From Georgenia yuyongxinii (GTDB lineage Bacteria; Actinomycetota; Actinomycetes; Actinomycetales; Actinomycetaceae): a stretch of DNA of 64,000 nucleotides. This document shows positions 1 through 8,889 of the stretch, one piece after another. The position numbers and the translations under genes were made by a program. Each line of letters starts with the position of its first letter. The stretch's first letter is position 1. The stretch is taken from assembly GCF_006352065.1 (NCBI RefSeq), contig NZ_CP040915.1, positions 1,054,001-1,118,000 of the forward strand, in the 5' to 3' direction. Under the pieces are notes generated by a model. It did no database searches. It was not told where the DNA came from and worked only from the letters and a program-made list of their open reading frames with translations.

Positions 1-1
1 C

Positions 2-2395
2 CTCCTCACCGACCTGATGTCCGTGTACAGGGCCGCCGGGTTCGAGATCCGCGACGGGCGCGACCCGGTCGCCGACGCCTCCGAGTACACGGCGGTGCTG
101 GTCGACGACGCCCACGAGCTCGCGCCGGCGGTGACTGACCGGCTGCACGGACTCGTGGAGGGGTCGGAGTGCCACCTCGTGGTCGCGTCCCGGCCGTGGC
201 CGCAGACCCCGCCCCTGCGGGCGCTGCTCGCCACTCTCGACCTGCAGCATCCGCCGGTCTCGCTCGGGCCACTGAGCCGTGACGACGTCGCGCTGCTGGT
301 CGCTCACCCGCGCGGACAGGCGCTCCCGGCCGCCGTCGTGGAGAGCCTCACCGAGGCCACCGGAGGGATGCCGTGGCTCGTGCAGCGCGTGGTCGCGGCA
401 TGGTCCCGCGAGGGCATCACCCTGCAGCCGGCCGAGGTGCTCGCCCAGCTCGGCCGTCAGCTCGAGCATCTCGACGACCCCCTGCGCGCGTTGCTGCTCG
501 ACCTCGCCGTCGGCTTCGACCCGGCGGGTGCGACGCCGCCGCCGGTGCTCGACGCCGACCCCAGCGGCACGGAGGAGGTCCTCGCGCAGGCCCGGGCTGC
601 CGGCTTCATGTCCCCGAGCGGGTCGCTGATCCCGCTGGTGGGAGATGCGATGGTCGCGGCGACGCCGACCCACCAGGTCCGGTCGCGTCAACGTGCGCTC
701 CTCGAAGCCATCGACGTCTCGGGGCGCCCGCTCAACGGCGTCGCCTCCCGGCTGGCTCGCAGCGGCATCGAGGACCCGCGCGTCGCCGAGGCGCTGGTGG
801 CTCAGGGCGACACGCTGCTGCCCCGAGACCCCGCCAAGGCCTTCGAGGTCTATTCGCAGGCCGTCGCGGCAGGCGCAGACCACACCGCCCTGGCAGCGCG
901 TCGCGCTCAGGCGGCCGCGCTCTCGGGCAACCTCGACCCCGCTGGGCGGCTGGTCGACGAGCTGCTCTCGCTGCCCGAACCGCCCGACCTGGGCCGGGCG
1001 GTCGACGTCGCAGCGGAGGTCTGGTCGCGCCGCGGGATGCTGTCGCGAAGCGCGGACGTCTACCGCTGGCTGGGCCCCGATAGAATTGGTGCTTCTGCCC
1101 CGCTCGCCGCGATCGCGCTGGTCGGCTGTGGCGACCGCGCCGGCATGGACGACATGCTGGCGGCAGCCGGCCCCCCGACGTCACCCACCCTGCTGGCCGC
1201 GGTGCCCACGTTGGTGTGCGAAGGCCTGCGCGAGACGCTCGACAGCGCGTCCACGAACGCCATGGGCTCCCTGGTCCGCGCCTCGGACATGATGACGGCG
1301 AGCGGTTCTACGCTGCCGATGCCGATGAACCCGGCCGCGTTGGCCGCGCTGGTGGCCCTGCACCTGGGCGAGCTGGCGGTTGCGGAGTCGGTCACCGAGG
1401 ACGCGCTTGCCGGAAACCAGGGCGGAGCCGGCTGCCGCCCGCGGCTGTTGCTCATGCGGGCCTGGACCGCGATGCTGCGCGACCGTCCCGACCACGCCCG
1501 CGCCGCGATCACCGAGGCCCGCTCCGCCGGCGAGGTCCTCTCCCCGCGCGACGAGCTGTTCCTTCGGGCGCTCGAGGTAGGGCTGGCCCGGCGTACGGAC
1601 GACCCCCCTGGCCTCGTCCAGGCGTGGGGTCGCGCCCGTGAGTCGATCCTCCACTTCCCGGTAGACCTCTTCACGCTGCTGCCGCTGGGCGAGCTGCTTG
1701 TCGCCGCCGCGCGGCTGCGGGACTCCGCGCGCATCGAGGGGCACGTCGCCGAGGCGTGGGCGCTGCTCGGCAGGCTCGGTGACCCGCCCTTGTGGACCGT
1801 GCCGCTGCACTGGGCCGAGGTCCATGCGGCCATCCTCGCCGAGCGCCCCGGACAGCTCGGGCCACACGCCGCAGCGCTCGTGCGGGCATCCGGGCAGAGC
1901 CACTTCGCCGCGGTCCTCGCCGCGGCGGGCCGAGTCTGGGTCAGCGTGCTGGCCGGCGACGTGGATGTCGAGGCAGTGGAGATCGCCGCGCGTGGCTTGG
2001 CATCCGTCGGCCTGACGTGGGACGGCTCCCGCCTGGCCGGGCATGCCGCCGCCCGGGCACCCGAGCGCAAGGACATGGCCCGCCTCCTTGCCCGCGCGCG
2101 CGACCTGCACCCTGCCGCCGCACTCGCGCCCGAGCAGGCACCCACGGCACCGCCTGGCAGCAACCGGTCCGGCACCCTCTTGGACGACAGCGGGCTGAGC
2201 CCGCGCGAGCGGGAGATCGCCGCCCAGGTGCTGGCCGGCAGGACCTATCGCGAGATCGGCGACGCGATCTACATCTCGCCCCGCACGGTGGAGCACCACG
2301 TTGCCCGGATCCGGCGCCGACTCGGTGCCTCCTCCCGGTCCGAGCTCCTCGCCCGCATGCGTATCGCGCTCGGCGAGGAGAGCTGGACGTCCTGA
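2..2395 (+). CDS. LuxR-family (LAL-type) transcriptional regulator, 5' partial; possible IniR counterpart
   Basis: Large ATPase-type regulator entering from the left edge. The frame is open from base 2, so the true start and the Walker A motif lie outside the window. A Walker B-like strand (AVLVDDAHEL) is near the visible N-terminus. A long helical, Ala/Leu-rich TPR-like middle follows. The C-terminal about 60 residues are a LuxR/GerE helix-turn-helix (LSPREREIAAQVLAG, then SPRTVEHHVARIRRRLG). The visible part is about 797 residues, close to the usual 800-950 for LAL regulators. It lies directly upstream of, and on the same strand as, two iniB-like genes. In Mycobacterium the LuxR-type protein IniR sits beside iniBAC and controls it, so the same role is plausible here. 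The family call is sure; the IniR link is inference from position. Confidence 0.9.
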   Translation, partial: LLTDLMSVYRAAGFEIRDGRDPVADASEYTAVLVDDAHELAPAVTDRLHGLVEGSECHLVVASRPWPQTPPLRALLATLDLQHPPVSLGPLSRDDVALLVAHPRGQALPAAVVESLTEATGGMPWLVQRVVAAWSREGITLQPAEVLAQLGRQLEHLDDPLRALLLDLAVGFDPAGATPPPVLDADPSGTEEVLAQARAAGFMSPSGSLIPLVGDAMVAATPTHQVRSRQRALLEAIDVSGRPLNGVASRLARSGIEDPRVAEALVAQGDTLLPRDPAKAFEVYSQAVAAGADHTALAARRAQAAALSGNLDPAGRLVDELLSLPEPPDLGRAVDVAAEVWSRRGMLSRSADVYRWLGPDRIGASAPLAAIALVGCGDRAGMDDMLAAAGPPTSPTLLAAVPTLVCEGLRETLDSASTNAMGSLVRASDMMTASGSTLPMPMNPAALAALVALHLGELAVAESVTEDALAGNQGGAGCRPRLLLMRAWTAMLRDRPDHARAAITEARSAGEVLSPRDELFLRALEVGLARRTDDPPGLVQAWGRARESILHFPVDLFTLLPLGELLVAAARLRDSARIEGHVAEAWALLGRLGDPPLWTVPLHWAEVHAAILAERPGQLGPHAAALVRASGQSHFAAVLAAAGRVWVSVLAGDVDVEAVEIAARGLASVGLTWDGSRLAGHAAARAPERKDMARLLARARDLHPAAALAPEQAPTAPPGSNRSGTLLDDSGLSPREREIAAQVLAGRTYREIGDAIYISPRTVEHHVARIRRRLGASSRSELLARMRIALGEESWTS

Positions 2396-2650
2396 CGGCG
2401 TTCTCACCCGAGGCCGTGGTGGCCTCGAATCGGCGTGCTTCCGCCCGTTGACCGCTGCTCTGGCGACCTCTGTCCCTTCCTCTGGCGGCCTCGCGCGTGA
2501 CCGTCGCCGCTCAGGACGTGGAGCCTCCCGGCCCGCATCGGACGATCACCCACCCCCCTCACCCCTGATGCCTCACCCCTGGGTAGTGGACCGGCGTCCG
2601 TAGGGGGTTTGGTTGCCCACCCCGCAACGTCGGTAATGCTGAGGGGATCA
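2396..2650. other. Intergenic region without recognised features
   Basis: Non-coding stretch between the LuxR regulator and the first iniB-like promoter. I see no convincing ORF, hairpin or repeat here. Together with the promoter and leader the whole gap to the next gene is about 350 bases. Operators for the upstream regulator could lie here, but nothing palindromic stands out. Confidence 0.5.
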
Positions 2651-2747
2651 ACTCCCGATGTGGCGCTGACCAGCCCGGTCATACGTTCACGGCAGGTCGA
2701 GCGGGCCGCCGCTCGACCCTACGTACTCAACGACGAGGAGAAACCCC
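2651..2747 (+). promoter_or_regulatory. Promoter and 5' leader hairpin of first iniB-like gene
   Basis: Elements shared with the second iniB-like gene are GATGTG at 2657-2662 and CATACGTTCAC at 2680-2690, start-to-start 23 bases in both copies. TACGTT (2682-2687) fits a TANNNT -10 box. Right after the expected start point is a perfect 10-bp inverted repeat, GGTCGAGCGG (2695-2704) and CCGCTCGACC (2709-2718), with loop GCCG. The ribosome binding site is GAGGAG at 2735-2740. The matching leader before the second gene has a different stem but the same loop and position. Confidence 0.6.
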
Positions 2748-3911
2748 ATGGCAACCACCATCGCCAGCCAGCTGCTCGAGTTCCTGATGAACCTCATGCG
2801 AGACCCCCAGGCCGCGGCCGAGTTCCGCGCCGACCCCGAGGCCGCACTCGACTCCGCTGGCCTCGCCGACGTCTGCAGCGCCGACGTGGACGCGGTCATG
2901 CCCGTCGTGATGGACCACGCGGTGAAGGTTGGCTCCTCCTTCGGACGCGAGGCCCGGGACGGCCGCGACGGCCGTGACGGTAGGGATGGGCGCGACGGCC
3001 GGGACGGCCGGGATGGTCGTGACGGGCACGGACACAAGGACGACGACAAACACGACCGCGACGACGACCACGGTCACGGTCGCGACCACGGTCATGGTCG
3101 GGACGACGACGACCACAGCCACGCCGTGCAGCAGATCTCTCACGTGGTGAACAACTACTCCTACACCTCCACGGTCGACGACCGGGACACCATCACCGAC
3201 CAGTCGGTCAACCAGAACATCTGGGCAAAGGGCGACGTGAACCAGTGGTTCGACAACGACGCCATGATCGCCTCCGGTGACGACTCGATCGCGGCCGGCG
3301 GTGACGTGGACGTGGACAACTCCACGAACAACTCCATCAACGTGCTGGCGCACGACTCCAACGTGGAGATCGGCAACACCGACGTCGACATCAACGACTC
3401 GTTCAACGACGACCACTCCACGGACAACTCCGACCACTCGACGAACGTCATCAACGACTCGTTCAACGACAACTCGGACAACTCCACCAACCTCGACGTC
3501 GACATCGACGACTCCTTCAACGACGAGTCGGTCGACGTGGACGTGGACGTGGACGACTCCTTCAACCAGGACAACGACGGCGTGGACATCGAGGAGGTCG
3601 ACGTCGACGACTCCTTCAACCAGGACAACGACGGCATCGACGTCGAAGAGGTCGACGTCGACGTGGACAACTCCAACCAGGACAACGTCACGATCTCCGA
3701 CAACGAGGTCGGCAACACCGAGATCTCGGACAACGTCGTCATCGCGGACAACGAGGTGGGCAACACCGAGATCACAGACAACGTCGTCATCGAGGACTCC
3801 TTCGACGACAACTTCTCGAACAACTTCACCGACGACGACGTCCTCGACATCGACGACCAGGACTTCGTGGACGTCGACAACACGGCCAACGACAACGAGC
3901 TGGAGCTCTGA
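2748..3911 (+). CDS. iniB: IniB-like acidic repeat protein (copy 1)
   Basis: The N-terminal about 60 residues form an IniB N-terminal-like helical domain (LLEFLMNLMRDPQAAAEF, then AGLADVCSADVDAVMPVV). Next come seven consecutive Gly-Arg-Asp triplets (residues 72-92), collagen-like in pattern, then a His/Asp-rich stretch (about 93-125) that could bind metal. A conserved block follows (VVNNYSYTSTVDDRDTI, SVNQNIWAKGDVNQWFDND). From about residue 190 to the end the protein is almost only Asp, Asn, Ser, Val, Ile and Glu, with recurring DDSFN and DNEVGNTEISDNVVI units. There is no signal peptide or membrane segment. IniB of mycobacteria belongs to an envelope-stress operon and its biochemical role is unknown. 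It is followed by a homologous copy and by dynamin genes. The IniB-domain assignment is fairly firm; the function is not. Confidence 0.85.
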   Translation: MATTIASQLLEFLMNLMRDPQAAAEFRADPEAALDSAGLADVCSADVDAVMPVVMDHAVKVGSSFGREARDGRDGRDGRDGRDGRDGRDGRDGHGHKDDDKHDRDDDHGHGRDHGHGRDDDDHSHAVQQISHVVNNYSYTSTVDDRDTITDQSVNQNIWAKGDVNQWFDNDAMIASGDDSIAAGGDVDVDNSTNNSINVLAHDSNVEIGNTDVDINDSFNDDHSTDNSDHSTNVINDSFNDNSDNSTNLDVDIDDSFNDESVDVDVDVDDSFNQDNDGVDIEEVDVDDSFNQDNDGIDVEEVDVDVDNSNQDNVTISDNEVGNTEISDNVVIADNEVGNTEITDNVVIEDSFDDNFSNNFTDDDVLDIDDQDFVDVDNTANDNELEL

Positions 3912-3925
3912 CGCTCCGACCGACC

Positions 3926-3966
3926 CGCCGGCCGGCCGTCGCAGCAGTCGCGAGGGCCGGCCGGCG
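3926..3966 (+). terminator. Hairpin terminator after first iniB-like gene
   Basis: Perfect 12-bp GC-only stem: CGCCGGCCGGCC at 3926-3937 pairs with 3955-3966. The 17-nt loop holds a further TCGC/GCGA pairing. It starts 14 bases after the stop codon and has no T-tract, as is usual for actinobacterial terminators. With the separate promoter of the next gene it suggests the first copy is transcribed alone. Confidence 0.65.
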
Positions 3967-4054
3967 TCTCCACCAGCCCCTACGGGCGCCCCGGGAGCGA
4001 ACCCCTAGTCCCCGAATCGGTGATCCCCCTCCAGGTACTCCCAGGCAGGGGGCC

Positions 4055-4149
4055 ACTCCCCGATGTGACCGCTTTCGCGCCGGACATACGTTCACAGTCA
4101 CCGGACGGGCCGCCGTCCGCAAGACCGTTCCCAAGGATGAGGACACTTC
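4055..4149 (+). promoter_or_regulatory. Promoter and 5' leader hairpin of second iniB-like gene
   Basis: GATGTG at 4062-4067 and CATACGTTCAC at 4085-4095 repeat the elements before copy 1 with the same 23-base offset. The following hairpin is CGGACGG (4102-4108) and CCGTCCG (4113-4119), loop GCCG, starting near the predicted first transcribed base. Stem sequences differ between the two copies while pairing and loop are kept. A purine-rich ribosome binding site (AAGGATGAGGA) precedes the ATG. Confidence 0.6.
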
Positions 4150-5367
4150 ATGACCAACATCGCCACCTCGCTGCTCGATTTCATTCTGGGCTTGCTCAGG
4201 GATCCCGAAGCGGCGGAGAAGTTCAAGGACGACCCGGAGGGCGAGCTGCACAAGGCAGGCCTGGACGACGTCAGCAGCGACGACGTCGACGCGGTGCTCC
4301 CAGTCGTGCTCGACTACGCGCCGGTCCGGGTCGACTCCTCCTTCGACCGCAACTACGACACCGGCGGCAACAGCTCGTGGGCTGGGCAGAGCGGCGGCCG
4401 CGACGGCCGTGATGGTCGCGACGGCCGCGACGACGACCATGGTTCCGGTGGTGGCCGTGACCACGGCGGTCGCGACGACGACCACGGCCACGGTGGCCGG
4501 GGCGACGACGACCGCGACGACGACCACGGTCGCGACCACGACCGCGGTGGCCGCGGCGACGACGACCACAGCCACGCGGTGCAGCAGATCACGCACGTGG
4601 TGAACAACTACTCCTACACCTCCACGGTCGACGACCGGGACACCATCACCGACCAGTCGGTCAACCAGAACATCTGGGCCAAGGGCGACGTGAACCAGTG
4701 GTTCGACAACGACGCCATCGTCGCCTCGGGCGCCGGTGCGATCGCCGCCGGCGACGACGTCTCGGTGGACGACTCCACGGACAACTCCACCAACGTGCTG
4801 GCGCACGACTCCAACGTGGAGATCGGCAACACCGACGTCGACATCAACGACTCGTTCAACGACGATCACTCCACGGACAACTCCGACCACTCGACGAACG
4901 TCATCAACGACTCGTTCAACGACAACTCGGACAACTCCACCAACCTCGACGTCGACATCGACGACTCCTTCAACGACGAGTCGGTCGACGTGGACGTGGA
5001 CGTGGACGACTCGTTCAACGAGGACAACGACGGCGTGGACATCGAGGAGGTCGACGTCGACGACTCCTTCAACCAGGACAACGACGGCATTGACGTCGAA
5101 GAGGTCGATGTCGACGTGGACAACTCCAACCAGGGCAACACCACCATCTCCGACAACGAGGTGGGCAACACCGAGGTCTCGGACAACGTCGTTATCGCGG
5201 ACAACGAGGTGGGCAACACCGAGATCTCCGACAACGTCGTCATCGAGGACTCCTTCGACGACAACTTCTCGGACAACTTCACCGACGACGACTTCGTCGA
5301 CTACGACGACCAGGACGTGGTCGACGTGGACAGCTCCCTGAACGACAACGACATCGACGCTCCCTGA
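4150..5367 (+). CDS. iniB: IniB-like acidic repeat protein (copy 2)
   Basis: Paralogue of the preceding gene with the same layout. The N-terminal IniB-like domain (LLDFILGLLRDPEAAEKF, then AGLDDVSSDDVDAVLPVV) has diverged clearly from copy 1. Four Gly-Arg-Asp triplets (residues 83-94) are followed by a longer His/Asp/Gly-rich spacer (about 95-140), then the VVNNYSYTSTVDDRDT block and the Asp/Asn-rich repeats. From about base 4594 to the end the DNA lines up with bases 3141 onward at a constant offset of 1453, without gaps and with few changes. Recent duplication or gene conversion of the repeat part is the simplest explanation, with slower drift of the N-terminal domain. It has its own promoter and a strong hairpin after the stop. 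No secretion signal or membrane helix is visible. Function unknown beyond the IniB family. Confidence 0.85.
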   Translation: MTNIATSLLDFILGLLRDPEAAEKFKDDPEGELHKAGLDDVSSDDVDAVLPVVLDYAPVRVDSSFDRNYDTGGNSSWAGQSGGRDGRDGRDGRDDDHGSGGGRDHGGRDDDHGHGGRGDDDRDDDHGRDHDRGGRGDDDHSHAVQQITHVVNNYSYTSTVDDRDTITDQSVNQNIWAKGDVNQWFDNDAIVASGAGAIAAGDDVSVDDSTDNSTNVLAHDSNVEIGNTDVDINDSFNDDHSTDNSDHSTNVINDSFNDNSDNSTNLDVDIDDSFNDESVDVDVDVDDSFNEDNDGVDIEEVDVDDSFNQDNDGIDVEEVDVDVDNSNQGNTTISDNEVGNTEVSDNVVIADNEVGNTEISDNVVIEDSFDDNFSDNFTDDDFVDYDDQDVVDVDSSLNDNDIDAP

Positions 5368-5387
5368 GGCTTGACGTCACGCTGAAA

Positions 5388-5440
5388 CACCACGGCCGGC
5401 CCTGCGCGATTTCCAATTGCGCGGGGCCGGCCCTGTGGTG
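5388..5440 (+). terminator. Long hairpin between second iniB-like gene and iniA-like gene
   Basis: Interrupted stem: CACCAC and GGCCGGCC on the left pair with GGCCGGCC and GTGGTG on the right, with an inner GCGC/GCGC pairing around an AT-rich loop. It lies 20 bases after the iniB-like stop and 30 bases before the dynamin start. It probably ends, or strongly reduces, transcription into the dynamin genes. Confidence 0.65.
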
Positions 5441-5470
5441 CGATAGGGGTCCAGCGCCGAAGGGGGCACC

Positions 5471-7372
5471 GTGGCCGATCTGGTGAAACTTGTCGAACAG
5501 ACCATCGCGCTGGTGCGCGACGGAGATCGGGCAGACCTGAGCCGCCGCCTCGAGCACACCCGGCAGCGGCTGCTCGACCCGAGCATCCGCGTCATCGTGG
5601 TGGGGGAGTTCAAGCAGGGCAAGAGCATGCTCATCAACGCCCTCGTCGGGGCGCCGGTGTGCCCGGTGGACGACGACATCGCCACCGCGGTGCCCACCGT
5701 CGTGCGCCACGGCGCGGCACCGTCCGCCGTCGTCCTCGTCCCCGACCCCGGCGGGACCGACGCCGAACCGACGGTGCAGCGACGGCCCGTCCCGCTGGAG
5801 GAGCTGCCCGCCTACGTGGGGGAGGCGGGCAACCCCGGCAACGTCAAGGGCCTCCTCGGTGCGGAGGTCACCCTGCCGCGGGCGATCCTCGCCGGCGGCC
5901 TCGCGATCATCGACTCCCCGGGGGTCGGCGGGCTGGACTCCGCGCACGCGCTGACCACCCTCACCGCCCTGCCCACCGCGGACGCCATGCTGCTGGTCTC
6001 GGACGCCTCCCAGGAGTACACCGAGCCGGAGGTCGCGTTCTTGCGTCAGTCCATGCGGGTGTGCCCCAACGTGGCCGGGGTGCTGTCCAAGACGGATCTG
6101 TACCCGCAGTGGCGCCAGGTCGCGCAGATCGACCGCGGCCACCTCGCCAAGGTGGACGAGGAGATCCCGCTGTTCCCCGTCTCCTCGGTGCTGCGCCTGC
6201 AGGCCGGTCGGGCCAAGAGCCAGGAGCTGAACGAGGAGTCCGGCTTCCCCGGGCTGATCGGCTACCTGCGCCGCGAGATCGTGGGCCAGGCCGAGCGGCT
6301 GCAGCGCCGGTCCGTCGCCCAGGACCTGCGCTCCACCGCCGAGCACCTACGCCTGTCGTTGAGCTCCGAGCTCGCCGCCCTGGAGAACCCCGAGGGCACC
6401 CCGCAGCTGCTCGCCGAGCTGGAGGTCGCCAAGGAGCACGCCGACGAGCAGCGCAAGAAGTCCGCCCGCTGGCAGGTGACCCTGAACGACGGCGTCGCCG
6501 ACCTCATCTCCGACATGGAGTTCGACCTGCGCGACCGGCTGCGGGCGGTCCAGCGTGATGCCGAGGCGGCCATCGACGCCGGAGACCCCGGCCCGGTGTG
6601 GGACCAGTTCACCGACTGGCTCGAGCAGCGGGTGGCCGCGACCGTCTCCGAGACGTTCCTCTGGACCTCCGAACGCTCCCAGTGGCTGGCCGAGCAGGTG
6701 GGCGCGCTCTTCGCCCAGGACGAGCTGCGCCTGCCGGTCCTCCGCGTCGACGACACCGACGACGTGCTCGACCCGGTACCGCTGGTGCCGGACCTCGACG
6801 CCGGGCATCTCTCGGTGACGCAGAAGGTGCTCATCGGCATGCGAGGCTCCTACGGCGGGGTGCTGATGTTCGGTCTGCTCACCGGCATCGCCGGCATGGC
6901 GCTCATCAACCCCATCTCCGTGGCCGCGGGGGTCCTGCTCGGCGGGAAGGTTTATCGCGAGGACAAGGAGGCGCGGCTGCGGCGGCGGCAGGGCGAGGCC
7001 AAGAGCATCGTGCGCCGGCAGATCGACGACGTCAGCTTCCAAGTGGGAAAGCAGCTACGCGACCGCCTCCGGATCGTTCAGCGCACCATCCGCGACCACT
7101 TCACCGAGATCGCCGAGGAGCACCACCGGTCGCTGAGCGACTCCGTGGTCGCGGCACAGCGGGCAGCCAGCATCTTCTCGGCCGAACGCGACCAGCGCAT
7201 CGCCGTGCTCAAGATCGACCTCAACCGGGTGGACGCGCTGGCCCGCAAGGCGGACGCGCTGGAGACGGCTGACGCCGAGGCACCAGAGCCCAGGTCGGCT
7301 CGCGCCGGCCGGGCGGGGACTCCGTCGCGGGTGGGACGACCTCGTGGCGGTGCGGTGGTGGCCGAGGCATGA
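5471..7372 (+). CDS. iniA: Dynamin-family GTPase, IniA-like
   Basis: Bacterial dynamin-like GTPase of 633 residues with a GTG start. The G1/P-loop GEFKQGKS is at residues 45-52, the G2 threonine lies in the ATAVPTV segment near 71-77, G3 DSPG is at 148-151 and G4 SKTD at 206-209. A helical stalk follows. A hydrophobic hairpin at about 457-495 (VLMFGLLTGIAGMALI, then VAAGVLLGGKVY) matches the membrane paddle of IniA-type dynamins. A second helical part and a basic, Ala-rich tail end the protein. Mycobacterial IniA is a membrane-fission dynamin linked to tolerance of cell-wall drugs. The gene overlaps the next dynamin gene by ATGA, so the two are surely cotranscribed, and they may form a heteromer. 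Confidence 0.88.
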   Translation: MADLVKLVEQTIALVRDGDRADLSRRLEHTRQRLLDPSIRVIVVGEFKQGKSMLINALVGAPVCPVDDDIATAVPTVVRHGAAPSAVVLVPDPGGTDAEPTVQRRPVPLEELPAYVGEAGNPGNVKGLLGAEVTLPRAILAGGLAIIDSPGVGGLDSAHALTTLTALPTADAMLLVSDASQEYTEPEVAFLRQSMRVCPNVAGVLSKTDLYPQWRQVAQIDRGHLAKVDEEIPLFPVSSVLRLQAGRAKSQELNEESGFPGLIGYLRREIVGQAERLQRRSVAQDLRSTAEHLRLSLSSELAALENPEGTPQLLAELEVAKEHADEQRKKSARWQVTLNDGVADLISDMEFDLRDRLRAVQRDAEAAIDAGDPGPVWDQFTDWLEQRVAATVSETFLWTSERSQWLAEQVGALFAQDELRLPVLRVDDTDDVLDPVPLVPDLDAGHLSVTQKVLIGMRGSYGGVLMFGLLTGIAGMALINPISVAAGVLLGGKVYREDKEARLRRRQGEAKSIVRRQIDDVSFQVGKQLRDRLRIVQRTIRDHFTEIAEEHHRSLSDSVVAAQRAASIFSAERDQRIAVLKIDLNRVDALARKADALETADAEAPEPRSARAGRAGTPSRVGRPRGGAVVAEA

Positions 7373-8889
7373 GCACCGAGGGTGGGGTGCGGCTCCTGCT
7401 CCGGGAGGCCTTGGAGGTCTACGCGGACGACCCCGTTGCGGCCACGTCCTTGCACGGCTGGGCGAGCCGCCTCGACGGCCCGCTGCGGGTGGCCATCGCC
7501 GGGATGGTCAAGGCCGGCAAGTCCACCCTGCTCAACGCCATCCTCGGCGAGGAGCTCGCACCCACGGACACCGGTGAGTGCACCCGGGTGGTCACGTGGT
7601 ACCGCCACGGGGCCACGCCCCGCGTGACCCTCTACCCCCGCGACGGCGAGCCGCGGCAGCTACCGCTGCGCCGGGTGGAGGGCCGGTTGCGCCTCGACCT
7701 CGGCGGGACGCCCGCGGAGGAGGTCGCTCGCCTGGTGGTGGACTGGCCCACAGCGGGCCTGCGGGACCTCACGCTCATCGACACACCCGGCATCGCCTCG
7801 CTCTCCACGGACGTCTCGGCACGGGCGACGGCGTTCCTCACGCCCGAGGACAGCCCCTCGGAGGCCGACGCCGTCGTGTACCTCATGCGGCACATGCACG
7901 GCTCCGACATCCACTTCCTCGAGTCCTTCCGCGACGCCGAGGCCGGCCGCTCCGGCACGGTGAACGCGCTGGCGGTCCTCTCGCGCGCGGACGAGGTGGG
8001 CGCCGGCCGGCTGGACTCGATGATCTCCGCGCGGGACGTCGCCCGCCGCTACCGTGAGGACCCCTCGCTGCGGCCGCTCGCCCTCTCGGTCGTCCCCATC
8101 GCCGGGCTGCTGGCGCAGAGCGCCCGGACACTGCGCCAGTCCGAGTTCGCCGCGCTGCGCGAGCTCGCCGAGCTCGGGCGCGAAGAGCGTGAACGGTTGC
8201 TCCTGTCCGCCGACCGGTTCACCCGCGCCGAGATCACGCCGGCCGTCGACGTGACCATGCGGGCCGCGCTGGTGGAGCGGCTGGGCCTGTTCGGGCTGCG
8301 GCTCGCGCTGGTGCTGATCCGCAGCGGACTGGACGACCCGACCGACCTGGCCCGCGAGCTGGCACGGCGCAGCGGCCTCGGCGAGCTGCAGCGCCTCATC
8401 GACGGGCAGTTCCAGGCCCGGTCCGCGCAGCTGAAGGCGCGCACCGCGCTGGTGGGTTTGGAGACCCTGCTGCGGACGCGTCCCCGGCCGGGGACCGAGC
8501 GGCTGGCCACCGAGCTCGAGCGCATCCAGGCGGGGGCGCACGAGTTCCGCGAGCTGCGGCTGCTGGGGACCGCGCGGACCGTCGGCCTGGGGCTGCCGCG
8601 GGACCTGGAGGCCGAGGCCGAGCGGCTCGTCGGGGGCCGGGGCGTGGCACCCGCCCGGCGCCTGAACCTGGCCGACGGTGCGAGCGACGCGAAGATCCGG
8701 GCCGCCGCGCTCGAGAGCCTGCGCCGCTGGCGAGCACTGGCGGAGAACCCGCTCACCGACCGGTCCACGGCTGGTGCGTGCGAGGTCGTCGCGCGCAGCT
8801 GTGAGGCCCTGGTCGTCGCCGCCCAGCCGGTCGCGGGGCCCACCACCCGCCCGCAGCTACGCCCGGAACCAGCGCGAGGCGGCGGGTGA
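7369..8889 (+). CDS. iniC: Dynamin-family GTPase, IniC-like
   Basis: Second dynamin-like GTPase, 506 residues. G1 GMVKAGKS is at residues 45-52, G3 DTPG at 138-141 and G4 SRAD at 205-208. The rest is an amphipathic Leu/Arg/Ala-rich helical stalk with no clear membrane hairpin. This differs from the IniA-like partner and agrees with the shorter IniC of mycobacteria. It starts inside the stop of the upstream gene (ATGA). Its 3' end overlaps the convergent membrane-protein gene by 33 bp, so read-through from either side would produce antisense RNA. The family is clear; the iniC name rests on order and size. Confidence 0.85.
   Translation: MSTEGGVRLLLREALEVYADDPVAATSLHGWASRLDGPLRVAIAGMVKAGKSTLLNAILGEELAPTDTGECTRVVTWYRHGATPRVTLYPRDGEPRQLPLRRVEGRLRLDLGGTPAEEVARLVVDWPTAGLRDLTLIDTPGIASLSTDVSARATAFLTPEDSPSEADAVVYLMRHMHGSDIHFLESFRDAEAGRSGTVNALAVLSRADEVGAGRLDSMISARDVARRYREDPSLRPLALSVVPIAGLLAQSARTLRQSEFAALRELAELGREERERLLLSADRFTRAEITPAVDVTMRAALVERLGLFGLRLALVLIRSGLDDPTDLARELARRSGLGELQRLIDGQFQARSAQLKARTALVGLETLLRTRPRPGTERLATELERIQAGAHEFRELRLLGTARTVGLGLPRDLEAEAERLVGGRGVAPARRLNLADGASDAKIRAAALESLRRWRALAENPLTDRSTAGACEVVARSCEALVVAAQPVAGPTTRPQLRPEPARGGG

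Noticed and set aside
2727-5282. Long minus-strand open frames opposite both iniB-like genes, Val/Asp/His-rich and duplicated
   Set aside because: They mirror the repeat codons of the real genes, have no ribosome sites and no recognisable domain. High GC and repeats explain their length.
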